From Leptotrichia hofstadii (lineage in GTDB: Bacteria; Fusobacteriota; Fusobacteriia; Fusobacteriales; Leptotrichiaceae): a stretch of DNA of 64,000 nucleotides. A program made the translations under genes and the position numbers. This document shows, piece after piece, positions 8,274 to 16,837 of the stretch. Position 1 is the stretch's first letter. Each line of letters opens with the position of its first letter. Below the pieces are notes generated by a model. It searched no databases. It was given only the letters and a program-made list of their open reading frames with translations, and had not been told where the DNA came from. Location: the NCBI RefSeq assembly GCF_007990525.1, contig NZ_AP019823.1:1116001-1180000 (forward strand). Direction: 5' to 3'.

Positions 8274-10010
8274 CTAAATTTCCTTATTTTTCATCAAATC
8301 ATTATCGCTATATAAATTCCATAAATGCCAGTATTCAGACTTGTTTTGCAGAAGCTTTTTGTGAGTACCTTGCTCGGTAATACGTCCTTTATTCATTACA
8401 ACGATATTATCGGCATTTTTTATTGTGTAAAGCCTGTGAGCGATGATAATGGCAGATTTTCCTTTTAGTAAAGTACGTAAAGCCTCCTGAATCTTGGCTT
8501 CGTTTTCAATGTCGGAGTAGGAAGTAACTTCGTCTAGCACAATAATTGGGGCATTTTTTAAAATGGCACGAGCTATTGAAATTCTCTGCTTTTCCCCTCC
8601 GCTTAACTTAATCCCGCCTTCTCCAATCACAGTTTCATATTTTTGAGGCAAAGACATTATAAAATTGTGAATTTGTGCCTTTTTTGCTGCATTTTCCACT
8701 TCTTCCAGCGAATAATCCTTCCCCATTCTTATATTTTCAAAAATAGTGTCGTGAAGCATAAATGTATCTTGAAATACGAATGAAACATTATCAGCCAATC
8801 CTGTGTAAGCGAAGTCCTTAATATCAGTTCCGTCAATCGTTATTTTCCCGCTATTTATATCCCAAAATCTTCCAAGCAGAAGTCCTATCGTTGTTTTTCC
8901 TGAGCCAGAAGACCCGACAAGTGCAGTTGAAGTTCCAGCCTTTATTTCCAAGGAAAAGTCATTTATAACATTTTTATTTTTATATGCAAAATTTACATTT
9001 TCATATTTGATAAAACCTGAAAAATTAGAAGGGAAATTTGTGTTTCCAGATTTTTGCTCCTGTTCCCCATTGATTTCCATAATTTTCCCTAACCCTTTAG
9101 TTAATGCGGAAAGATGGTGTGCCAAGTCAAATAATGCCTTTAATGAGCTTAAAAAAATTGTACTCATTAAAATAAATAAAATATACACAGATACTGAAAT
9201 TTGATTATAAAACAGCATAAGTCCGCCAACGGGAATAATGAAAAGCAGCCCCGAATCAGTTAGACAGAGAAAAATCGAGTAAAACGGCACACTTAGTTCT
9301 GTAAGCTCAATCCAGTAATCTGCATATTCCTGAGTAATATCCCGATAATCCTTGAATGATTTAGCAGTAAGATTAAATGCTTTCATAACGTTCATTGCAT
9401 TTATGTATTCCATAATAGTAGCGTTTAAGTTTGCAAGAAGAGTGTAATAATGTTCAACACGACTTCCATAACTTTGAAACATTTTTCCCTGTGCCATTAT
9501 GCTCAAAATAATTGGAATAAATAAAACAAGTGTCAATTTCCAGTTAAAGTAAATCATAATCCCTAAAAATATTATCGGAGTTACAAGTGCCGATGATAAA
9601 TCTGGAATCTGATGTGCAATAAAGAGTTCCAATTTTTCAATATCCTCATTAATAATCTTTTTCAGTTTTCCAGTCATATTTTTCTTAAAAAACCCCATAT
9701 TCAGCTTTGACAAATGCTCAATCAAATCAATCCGAATCTTATACAAAATTGAAAAAGCCGCAATATGTGAAAAAACACCTGATAAAATTTGCATAATTAT
9801 TTTTACAATTATAAAAAATATTGCAATAAATACACAGAACTTTATTTTCAAATAATCAATATTTGTTTTAAAAAGCTCCAAAACAATCTGATACACAAGA
9901 AGATAAGGGACAGCAGATAATGTTGTACCAATTATACTGAATATTGCTGAAAAAATCAGCTTTATCCTATGTTTACCAGATAGACTTAGCAAGTATTTCA
10001 ATTCTTTCAT
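8274..10010 (-). CDS. ABC transporter half-subunit, fused permease and ATPase (first gene of pair)
   Basis: Partner of the following gene, 578 residues from the preferred start. The ATG at 10010 has GGAGG at 10018-10022, seven bases upstream; the ATG 18 bases further out has no ribosome site. Six membrane helices precede the ATPase domain: Walker A GSSGSGKTT, Q-loop VFQDTF, signature LSGGEKQR, Walker B IIVLDEVTSYSD, H-loop IAHRL. The D-loop region TSYSDIENE departs from the usual TSALD and is reminiscent of the TAFADPENE form in YbtP/IrtA-like proteins, a similarity recalled rather than computed. Both half-subunits keep complete catalytic motifs. Confidence 0.88.
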   Translation of the reverse strand: MKELKYLLSLSGKHRIKLIFSAIFSIIGTTLSAVPYLLVYQIVLELFKTNIDYLKIKFCVFIAIFFIIVKIIMQILSGVFSHIAAFSILYKIRIDLIEHLSKLNMGFFKKNMTGKLKKIINEDIEKLELFIAHQIPDLSSALVTPIIFLGIMIYFNWKLTLVLFIPIILSIMAQGKMFQSYGSRVEHYYTLLANLNATIMEYINAMNVMKAFNLTAKSFKDYRDITQEYADYWIELTELSVPFYSIFLCLTDSGLLFIIPVGGLMLFYNQISVSVYILFILMSTIFLSSLKALFDLAHHLSALTKGLGKIMEINGEQEQKSGNTNFPSNFSGFIKYENVNFAYKNKNVINDFSLEIKAGTSTALVGSSGSGKTTIGLLLGRFWDINSGKITIDGTDIKDFAYTGLADNVSFVFQDTFMLHDTIFENIRMGKDYSLEEVENAAKKAQIHNFIMSLPQKYETVIGEGGIKLSGGEKQRISIARAILKNAPIIVLDEVTSYSDIENEAKIQEALRTLLKGKSAIIIAHRLYTIKNADNIVVMNKGRITEQGTHKKLLQNKSEYWHLWNLYSDNDLMKNKEI

Positions 10011-10243
10011 AATAACTCCTCCATTCATTTGTTTATAAAGGACTTTTTTTTAACAGAATTTTACTTGAAAATCATTTTAGTTGAATTAATAAATTTAGAA
10101 ATGTGGTGATTTTTGGAATAAAAACGATAGTTTCCTCTTTTTTCTAATTAAGAGAAAAAACTAAAAAATATAATAAAAATTTTTATTAACAAAGAATTAC
10201 TAAATTTAAATGAAAACCATAATCTAAAGACTGAAGAAAAAAA

Positions 10244-11041
10244 TTAAAATTTTTCAAAAGTATAGATTCCTAGTCTGTTATTAACAATATAGAAGAACGG
10301 AATAAATAATTTTTTCCATCCAGGAAGATGCAATTTCATTTCATCGGTAAAATTAATAAGTCCAGTTTGCTTTAATTTTGGATTTAATTTTACAACTTCA
10401 CTTCCGTCCTTTACTCCCCACTTAAAAGTTGCGTCCATATTTTTTAGTACGTCGTGATGTTTTGTCGCTTTTACTGTTCCTTTATAAAGCAAGTCAAATT
10501 GGGCTTCAAAAGAATCAAAACTGTCAGTCAGCATTTCCAAAAACTCTTTAATCTGTTTTTCCTCAAAATACATGAGAACACCTTCTGAAATGATAAGCAG
10601 TTTTTTACCATTTAACTTAATTTCCTTAGTCCAGCTCGAATCAAATGCCGATTTTGAAATGTCAGTAACCCTTTCATTAGGCCCAAAGAATAACTTTCTT
10701 TCTTCAATCACTTCAGGCAAGTCAAGGTTATACCATCGTATTTTCCCATTGTCAACTCTTAAAAATCGAGTATCAAGACCGCTTCCTATGGAGACAATCA
10801 CACAATCTGGATATTTTTCCATAAATTTTCTTACTTGATTGTCCATGACTTTTGCACGTGACAGAATTCCATAGTATGAAGCCCAGGCCTTTTGAAATTT
10901 TGAAAAATCATAATCCAGCTGTGAAAAAATCTCGAAAGATTTTTTGTCATTTAAAATTGGATTTTTGCTGTTAGCATCTTTTGCACGTGCATATAAGGTA
11001 ACAAGCATAGTTTCAGAAACATTGTCAAGTTTTATTCCCAT
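10244..11041 (-). CDS. SAM-dependent methyltransferase, LCMT/PPM1-like family
   Basis: 265-residue class I methyltransferase of the leucine carboxyl methyltransferase-like family (PF04072). The SAM-binding motif I is VIVSIGSGLDTRFLR near residue 83, the acidic motif II is WYNLDLPEVIEER, and the later motif is LLIISEGVLMYF. In bacteria this family methylates small molecules, often O-methylating polyketide-like or other secondary products; the substrate here is unknown. It has its own promoter (11093-11120) and AAGGAGGAA ribosome site, and sits 233 bases upstream of the ABC pair on the same strand, so a functional link is plausible but not shown. Confidence 0.85.
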   Translation of the reverse strand: MGIKLDNVSETMLVTLYARAKDANSKNPILNDKKSFEIFSQLDYDFSKFQKAWASYYGILSRAKVMDNQVRKFMEKYPDCVIVSIGSGLDTRFLRVDNGKIRWYNLDLPEVIEERKLFFGPNERVTDISKSAFDSSWTKEIKLNGKKLLIISEGVLMYFEEKQIKEFLEMLTDSFDSFEAQFDLLYKGTVKATKHHDVLKNMDATFKWGVKDGSEVVKLNPKLKQTGLINFTDEMKLHLPGWKKLFIPFFYIVNNRLGIYTFEKF

Positions 11042-11092
11042 AACACGTTCCTCCTTATCATAAAAATTTTGATTATCAAACTATCTAATAGA

Positions 11093-11120
11093 ATTATACC
11101 CGCATTTATTCAAAATGCAA
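11093..11120 (-). promoter_or_regulatory. Promoter of the methyltransferase gene
   Basis: On the minus strand, TTGCAT (11120-11115), 16-bp spacer, TATAAT (11098-11093). A loose inverted repeat (TTATCAT 11055-11061, GATTATCAA 11071-11079) lies between it and the start codon. Confidence 0.7.
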
Positions 11121-11228
11121 GTTTTATTTAAAAAATAAAAATAGCTATTAAACTGTTAAAATCATATAAATTTGGTATTTGAGACCAATAATTATAATCG
11201 TAAGACTATTTATATAAAGGAAAACTGA

Positions 11229-11257
11229 TTGAAAAATAGCCTGAATTATGGTAAAAT
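11229..11257 (+). promoter_or_regulatory. Promoter of the acyltransferase gene
   Basis: TTGAAA (11229-11234), 17-bp spacer, TAAAAT (11252-11257) with an extended TG at 11249-11250. Confidence 0.65.
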
Positions 11258-11304
11258 TAGTTATATTTTTATTGAGGGAAATTGATAAATTTGGAGATTT
11301 ATAA

Positions 11305-12432
11305 ATGGTTAAAAGTAAAGACAGATTTTTTAATTTTGATATTTTAAAATGCATTGCAATTAGTATGGTTTTATTTATTCATATCGTTGCAAGCGAGCTA
11401 TATAATTATGGTAAAATATCTGGAAACAGATGGATGATGGCAAATATTGCAGATTCATTTAGCAGAATGTGTGTGCCGATATTTGTTATGGTTAGTGGAT
11501 TTTTTCTGTTGAGAAAAGATGAGGATGTGAAAATATTTTTTAAAAAAAGATTTGCAAAAATTCTTCCTAAGTTTTTTGTATATTCTGTTATTTTTTTTAT
11601 ATTTACAATAATTTTTAAAGGTGTTAAAGATAATGAATTATTTTCAGTTTTTTTTAGAAAATCAACTTATAAGACTATAATTTTGATTTTTTTCCAGAAA
11701 GAAAGTTATAATAATTTTTTTTCAAACTTTTTTCAAGGAAAAATTTACTATCATTTGTGGTATATTTATATGATATTGTCGCTTTATTTGATAACTCCGT
11801 TTTTACGAAAAGTTGTAGCAAAAATTGATAGAAAAAGTATTAATTATCTAGTTTTTATATGGATAATATTTATGATTTTAGTACCATTTCTAAATGTGAT
11901 TTTTAAGAAAAATATAAAAATATATTCTCCAGCTGGGCAATATGTAGGTTACTTCTTAATTGGCTATTTACTTGCAAAAAAGCCTTTGAATATGAAAAAA
12001 TGGAAAAAATATACAGGTTTTTTAATAGCAGTGTCACTAACTGTCTTTTTAACATATATATTTACAAAATCAAGTGGAAAATTTTTTGACTATTTTTACG
12101 ATTATCACTCAGTTAGTGTATTTATAGCCACAGTTTTTCTTTATGATTATATTGTAAATATTTTTGATGGAGAAAAAGTTTTAGGCAAAGTAAAAGGAAT
12201 TATAAAGCCTATATCAGCAAAAACTTATGATATTTATTTAATTCATCCGATTTTTTTATTTTTTTGCGAAAGAATATTAAAATCCAGAATGAATTATTTT
12301 TTATATATAATTATTACGTTTTTAATAGTATTTTTACTATCATTTTTTACAAGTGAAATATTAGATAGAATATATAATTTTTTAGCTGGAATGAATAAAT
12401 GGAGGGAGAAATATGGCAGAAAAAAAGACTAG
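11305..12432 (+). CDS. Membrane acyltransferase 3 family protein (O-acetyltransferase type)
   Basis: 375-residue integral membrane protein with about ten hydrophobic segments, of the acyltransferase 3 family (PF01757; OafA/WecH/Oac relatives). The family begins with a short motif containing the essential histidine, here FNFDILKCIAISMVLFIHIVA with His26, followed by VPIFVMVSGFFLL. These proteins transfer acetyl or other acyl groups onto envelope polysaccharides, peptidoglycan or lipids. The acceptor cannot be read from sequence. GGAG at 11292-11295 supports the start. The last 20 bases overlap the next gene, an unrelated AAA protein, so translation may be coupled. A sugar transferase two genes on fits a surface-glycan role. 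Confidence 0.85.
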   Translation: MVKSKDRFFNFDILKCIAISMVLFIHIVASELYNYGKISGNRWMMANIADSFSRMCVPIFVMVSGFFLLRKDEDVKIFFKKRFAKILPKFFVYSVIFFIFTIIFKGVKDNELFSVFFRKSTYKTIILIFFQKESYNNFFSNFFQGKIYYHLWYIYMILSLYLITPFLRKVVAKIDRKSINYLVFIWIIFMILVPFLNVIFKKNIKIYSPAGQYVGYFLIGYLLAKKPLNMKKWKKYTGFLIAVSLTVFLTYIFTKSSGKFFDYFYDYHSVSVFIATVFLYDYIVNIFDGEKVLGKVKGIIKPISAKTYDIYLIHPIFLFFCERILKSRMNYFLYIIITFLIVFLLSFFTSEILDRIYNFLAGMNKWREKYGRKKD

Positions 12433-14071
12433 AAATAGAAAGCCTTTGCCAATAGGGGTGTCCGATTTTAAGGAAATTGTAGAAAATAATTATTATTATA
12501 TTGATAAAACAAAGCTAATTGAAGATATTTTACACTACAGAGCAAAAGTAAACTTATTCACACGTCCAAGAAGATTTGGAAAAACCCTTAATATGTCAAT
12601 GATTAAATATTTTTTCGATATAGAAAATAAAGAAGAAAACCGAAAATTATTTGAAGAATTAAGTATTTCTGAAAGTGAACACATGCAGGAGCAGGGGCAA
12701 TATCCTGTTATATATATAAGTTTTAGGAACATGGAAGAGGTTAGTTGGGAAAATTCTCATATTGCAATTAGACAATTAATAAGTAATATATATGATGAAT
12801 TTAAATTCATAAGAGAAGAAATGGATGAAAGAGAATTATTTTATTTTGATAATGTCTGGTTTAATAAAAATATAGCAGATTGGAAAGGCTCATTGAAAGC
12901 ATTGACAAAATATTTGTATGAATATTATGGGGAAAAAGCTGTTGTGCTGATAGATGAATATGATACGCCGATAATTCAGGCTTATCAGGAGGGATATTAT
13001 AAACAGGCAATTTCTTTTTTTAAGAAGTTTTATGGAGATGCAATGAAAGATAATGAATATTTGCAGTTTGGAATTATGACTGGAATATTAAGAATTGCAA
13101 AAGAAGGAATTTTTTCAGGATTAAATAATTTGAAGGTAAACAATATCTTTAGCGAAAAATATTCAGAGTATTATGGACTTACTGAAAATGAAGTTGTTGA
13201 AGCTGTGAAATATTATGGGCTGGAATACGAGATGGAAGATGTAAGGGAGTGGTATGACGGTTATCAGTTTGGAGAAACTGAAATTTATAATCCTTGGTCG
13301 ATTATTAACTTTTTGGATGAAAAAAAATTACGTCCCTATTGGATAGGCGTTTCAGGAAATAAGACAATATATGATTTATTAGGAAAAGCAGATAAAAAAG
13401 TAATAGAAGATCTAGAAAAACTTTTTGTGGGAAAAACAGTTTATAAGGCAATAAATGAGTATATGGAATATGTATTTAATGCAAGTGATATATGGGAATT
13501 ATTTTTGTACAGCGGATATTTGACAACTGATGGCGAGAAAAAGGGGGAACTCTATCCATTAAGGCTTCCAAATAAAGAAATACAAACTTTTTTTAGAAAA
13601 ATTTTTATAGATAGATTTGTTGGAAATTATACACAGTTTTCAAATATTGTAGAGAATTTAAAAAATGGAAAAATAGAAGAGTTTGCAAAAGGGCTTCAAG
13701 ACGAGATACTTTCCTCACTTAGTTATTTTGACACGGAAAAAGATGAAAAGTATTACAAAATATTTTTAATTGGAATATTTATAATACTTGCAAATGACTA
13801 TATTAGACTATCAGAAAGAGAAAGTGGCTATGGAAGGGCAGATTTAGTTTTAGAACCAAAAAACAAAATAAATCCAGCGTATATATTTGAATTTAAAGCT
13901 GTAAATAACGAGAATGAGCTGGAAAATTATGCAAAAACTGGGTTTGAACAGATAAAAGAGAAAGAGTACGATGTGGAATTAAGAAATAGAGGAACAGGCA
14001 GAATTGTCTGCGTTGGGCTCGCGTTTTATAGAAAAAAGATTAAGATGAAATATGAAATAATGGAAAAATAA
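12413..14071 (+). CDS. AAA-ATPase-like protein with C-terminal PD-(D/E)XK nuclease-type domain
   Basis: 552-residue member of the AAA-ATPase_like (PF09820) plus PD-(D/E)XK (PF08011, DUF1703) family, common in Fusobacteria, Bacteroidetes and Clostridia, often in many copies. The N-terminus shows the family hallmark PIGVSDFKEIVENNYYYIDKT, then a Walker A-like FTRPRRFGKTLNMS, then Walker B VVLIDEYDTPI near residue 180. The C-terminus has GYGRADLVLE and YIFEFKAV, giving the D...E-x-K nuclease residues. Its role is undetermined; defence and mobile-element functions have been proposed. It starts inside the end of the acyltransferase gene, with GGAGGGAG eight bases ahead of its ATG. Confidence 0.88.
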   Translation: MAEKKTRNRKPLPIGVSDFKEIVENNYYYIDKTKLIEDILHYRAKVNLFTRPRRFGKTLNMSMIKYFFDIENKEENRKLFEELSISESEHMQEQGQYPVIYISFRNMEEVSWENSHIAIRQLISNIYDEFKFIREEMDERELFYFDNVWFNKNIADWKGSLKALTKYLYEYYGEKAVVLIDEYDTPIIQAYQEGYYKQAISFFKKFYGDAMKDNEYLQFGIMTGILRIAKEGIFSGLNNLKVNNIFSEKYSEYYGLTENEVVEAVKYYGLEYEMEDVREWYDGYQFGETEIYNPWSIINFLDEKKLRPYWIGVSGNKTIYDLLGKADKKVIEDLEKLFVGKTVYKAINEYMEYVFNASDIWELFLYSGYLTTDGEKKGELYPLRLPNKEIQTFFRKIFIDRFVGNYTQFSNIVENLKNGKIEEFAKGLQDEILSSLSYFDTEKDEKYYKIFLIGIFIILANDYIRLSERESGYGRADLVLEPKNKINPAYIFEFKAVNNENELENYAKTGFEQIKEKEYDVELRNRGTGRIVCVGLAFYRKKIKMKYEIMEK

Positions 14072-14145
14072 ATTTTAAAAAATGATGAAGATTTTAGTAA
14101 TTGAATATATTTTTAAAAAAATAAAAAAAGGAAGTGTAGTGTAGA

Positions 14146-15429
14146 ATGGCAGTAAGTGGAATGAAAAAAAATTATTCCTATTTATTTGGAATATTGATGA
14201 TTTTAATGTATTTTATAGGACTGTTGCTTATAAATCGTGGACTTGGATTTACAAATGTTATTGTGATTATTTGTTCTATGGTAATTTATTATGTGGCGAA
14301 TGTTTATAATATGGCAGGAAGATATAGATTACGGGATATTGTGATTATTGTTGGAATTAACTTTATTCTTGTTATGATTACAACATTTTTGCGTATATTT
14401 ATTTTGAATGAGGCGATAATTCTGTTTGGGCTGATTACAATGTTTCAGATTATTTATCGTTATATTATAATGATTGGATTAGCTGAAAAGCAAAGAATTG
14501 TATTTGTTGGTGAAAATGGGTATACACAGGATCTATTGGAAAGTATAAAGAAAGATCGTCAGTATAAATTATCAGACTTTTTAAAAGAAGAAAAGACTAT
14601 GGATATTTTAACAGAAAAATTATTGAATTTATGTGAAAATAAAAAAGTTGATATAATTGTGGATTTTACAAGCAATCTTTTATACGATACAAAGCTTGTG
14701 GATAAACTCTTGCAGTATAAACTTGGGGGAATACAGTATTATAACTATCTGGAATTTTATGAAATATACGAAAATAAATTGCCAGTTTCAAACTTGAGTC
14801 CAAAATGGTTTTTGGAAAATACAGGATTTGAAATTTACTACAACAGCTTTAACTTGAAGGCAAAACGTATTCTCGATATAATTTTCGCACTTTTAATCGG
14901 AGTTTGTGTGATTCCGATTATGATTATTGCGGCAATAATAATAAAAATAGAGTCAAAAGGACCAATATTTTTTATACAGGAAAGAATTGGAGAAGGAAAT
15001 AAGCCATTTAAAATAGTAAAATTTCGTTCAATGACAACTGATGCCGAAAAAGATGGACCAAAATGGGCTACAAAAAATGACAATCGTGTCACAAAATTTG
15101 GAAAATTTATGCGTCTTACAAGAATTGACGAATTGCCACAACTGTGGAATGTGCTACGTGGAGAAATGAGCTTCGTGGGGCCACGTCCAGAAAGAGAATT
15201 TTTTATAAAGCAGCTGGAAAAGGAAATTATGTACTACAATTTAAGACACACTGTGAAACCGGGGCTTACTGGCTGGGCACAAGTTATGTATCCGTATGGA
15301 GCGAGCATTGAAGACGCTTACAGAAAATTGCAGTATGACTTGTATTATATAAAAAATCACGATATTTTGTTTGATGTGAAGATATTGTTAAAGACAGTTA
15401 CGATTGTGATTTTTGGAAAAGGGAGATAA
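14146..15429 (+). CDS. Polyprenyl-phosphate sugar-1-phosphate transferase (WbaP/EpsL type)
   Basis: Initiating transferase for exopolysaccharide or O-antigen-like glycan: it moves a sugar-1-phosphate from a nucleotide sugar to undecaprenyl phosphate. The 427 residues have four N-terminal membrane helices, a degenerate Rossmann-like middle (residues 120-230) and the catalytic PF02397 domain from about 245 with a re-entrant helix. Signatures are [43 protein letters not shown] and [17 protein letters not shown]. The sugar cannot be deduced. No glycosyltransferases, flippase or polymerase are next to it, so it is an isolated priming enzyme here. GGAAGTG ahead of the ATG is a modest ribosome site. 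Confidence 0.92.
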   Translation: MAVSGMKKNYSYLFGILMILMYFIGLLLINRGLGFTNVIVIICSMVIYYVANVYNMAGRYRLRDIVIIVGINFILVMITTFLRIFILNEAIILFGLITMFQIIYRYIIMIGLAEKQRIVFVGENGYTQDLLESIKKDRQYKLSDFLKEEKTMDILTEKLLNLCENKKVDIIVDFTSNLLYDTKLVDKLLQYKLGGIQYYNYLEFYEIYENKLPVSNLSPKWFLENTGFEIYYNSFNLKAKRILDIIFALLIGVCVIPIMIIAAIIIKIESKGPIFFIQERIGEGNKPFKIVKFRSMTTDAEKDGPKWATKNDNRVTKFGKFMRLTRIDELPQLWNVLRGEMSFVGPRPEREFFIKQLEKEIMYYNLRHTVKPGLTGWAQVMYPYGASIEDAYRKLQYDLYYIKNHDILFDVKILLKTVTIVIFGKGR

Positions 15430-15495
15430 TGATTTTAAATTTTTGAGAGAAAGTAATGAATGTTATTTTTTACATTTATTAATGGAGCCATGAAA

Positions 15496-16140
15496 ATGAA
15501 AAAATTTATTTTAATCACTTTGTTTATTCTATTTGTTTTATTCATTTTGCTATATGTAATAATATTTTATGATTATAAAACTTCTGAAAAAACAAAAAAA
15601 TTTATTATGTCCCATTATAATAATAAAAATAAAACTATAAATACTTTTTGTACAGATTATTATCATCTTGGAAAAGTTTATATTGAAAACGGAATTGAGC
15701 ATAGTGAAACATTAAATTTACGAAAAGTAGATAAAAACAAATGGACTGGAAAGTATTATAAATCAACTAATGAAATAGGGGTAGAAACAGAAATTGTATA
15801 TGAAAATGAAAAATATTATGATTCTAAAACAGGAAAAGAAATAAAAGATTTTATACCGTATTTTCAAAGTGACATAATAAAATATGATGAATTGGAGACA
15901 ACAGAAGAAGTAAGTATGGGAATTATATCCGATTATACCCCAAATGAAGGATATTTTCGTGGAAAATATTTAGATAAGAAATCATTCAAGGAATTTTTTA
16001 AAGATTCAGATTGGAATTTAGAAGGAGATATAAAAATAGATGTATATTATCAAAGTATAGAGCCGTTATATTATCAAATGCGACTTGAAACAGAAAATGG
16101 TGAGTTGGTTTTAGGTGAAAAGTGTAGGTATATAAAATAA
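15496..16140 (+). CDS. Membrane-anchored protein of unknown function, paralogue of the next gene
   Basis: About 214 residues with one N-terminal hydrophobic helix (FILITLFILFVLFILLYVIIF) and a polar, presumably extracytoplasmic domain. The ATG at 15496 is preferred because GGAG at 15484-15487 is eight bases away; an open frame extends back to 15460. I recognise no family. It shares with the following gene the pattern N-K-x3-N-x-FC-x2-DY near residue 45, a W-x-GKY element, an IVY-x-N-x-K-x-Y stretch and a YFQ-x3-I element, so the two are diverged tandem duplicates with a conserved cysteine. Confidence 0.7.
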   Translation: MKKFILITLFILFVLFILLYVIIFYDYKTSEKTKKFIMSHYNNKNKTINTFCTDYYHLGKVYIENGIEHSETLNLRKVDKNKWTGKYYKSTNEIGVETEIVYENEKYYDSKTGKEIKDFIPYFQSDIIKYDELETTEEVSMGIISDYTPNEGYFRGKYLDKKSFKEFFKDSDWNLEGDIKIDVYYQSIEPLYYQMRLETENGELVLGEKCRYIK

Positions 16141-16159
16141 AGTTTTAAAAGGAAATGAT

Positions 16160-16804
16160 ATGAAAAAAATACTGCCAATATTAACAATTATATTATTACT
16201 GCTGTTTTTATTATTAATTTATTTTATATATAACGAAACAAAAATATCAAATGAAATTGCAAAAATAGAAGAAAATATAGAAAAATTATATAAAAAAAAT
16301 AAATTGAATGATTTTTGTGAGAAGGATTACAGGCTGGAAATTCGTAAAAATAATTTTTTGATGAAATTGATTTTGGAGAAAAAAAATAATGTTTGGGAAG
16401 GAAAGTATAAATTAAATGATAAAATTTTTGATATTGTATACAGAAATGATAAATTTTATTATAAAAATACCGAAAGAGAAATATCAGAATTAAAAGATTT
16501 TAAATTTTATTTTCAATATGGTAAGATTGAGAAGGGAAAGTTAAAGGATATGCACTTTTTTAACGCTTTTTTGGCTCCAAAAGATTCGTTTTATTATAAA
16601 GAAGGGATAACTGGGAAGTATACTGAACGTAAAAAGGTAAATTTTGATAATAAAGAAACAGAATATGTTACAGAAAATACTTCAACCATTTATATTCGTT
16701 ATGATGTAAATGAGCGAAAAAGCAGTGTTGTAATTGAAGAAATTGGAGAAAATATTAGGGAAGAATGTGGCTTAGGAGAGGAAAGTATGATAAAATTACA
16801 TTAA
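16160..16804 (+). CDS. Membrane-anchored protein of unknown function, paralogue of the preceding gene
   Basis: 214 residues: an N-terminal membrane helix (about residues 4-25), a lysine-rich segment, then a domain aligned by eye with that of the previous gene (NKLNDFCEKDY, WEGKYKL, DIVYRNDKFYY, FYFQYGKI). It lies 19 bases after its paralogue and 33 before smc. AAAGGAAATGAT provides the ribosome site. No catalytic pattern is apparent. A second cysteine near the C-terminus (REECG) has a counterpart in the paralogue (GEKC), so a disulfide outside the membrane is possible. Confidence 0.7.
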   Translation: MKKILPILTIILLLLFLLLIYFIYNETKISNEIAKIEENIEKLYKKNKLNDFCEKDYRLEIRKNNFLMKLILEKKNNVWEGKYKLNDKIFDIVYRNDKFYYKNTEREISELKDFKFYFQYGKIEKGKLKDMHFFNAFLAPKDSFYYKEGITGKYTERKKVNFDNKETEYVTENTSTIYIRYDVNERKSSVVIEEIGENIREECGLGEESMIKLH

Positions 16805-16837
16805 ATAAAAAAGAGTTAAAAAATTAGGAGAGAAAAG

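Noticed and set aside
10029-10243. Hairpin between the methyltransferase and ABC genes as a terminator
   Set aside because: The inverted A/T-rich tracts (around 10130-10165) pair imperfectly and lack a following T-run on the minus strand.
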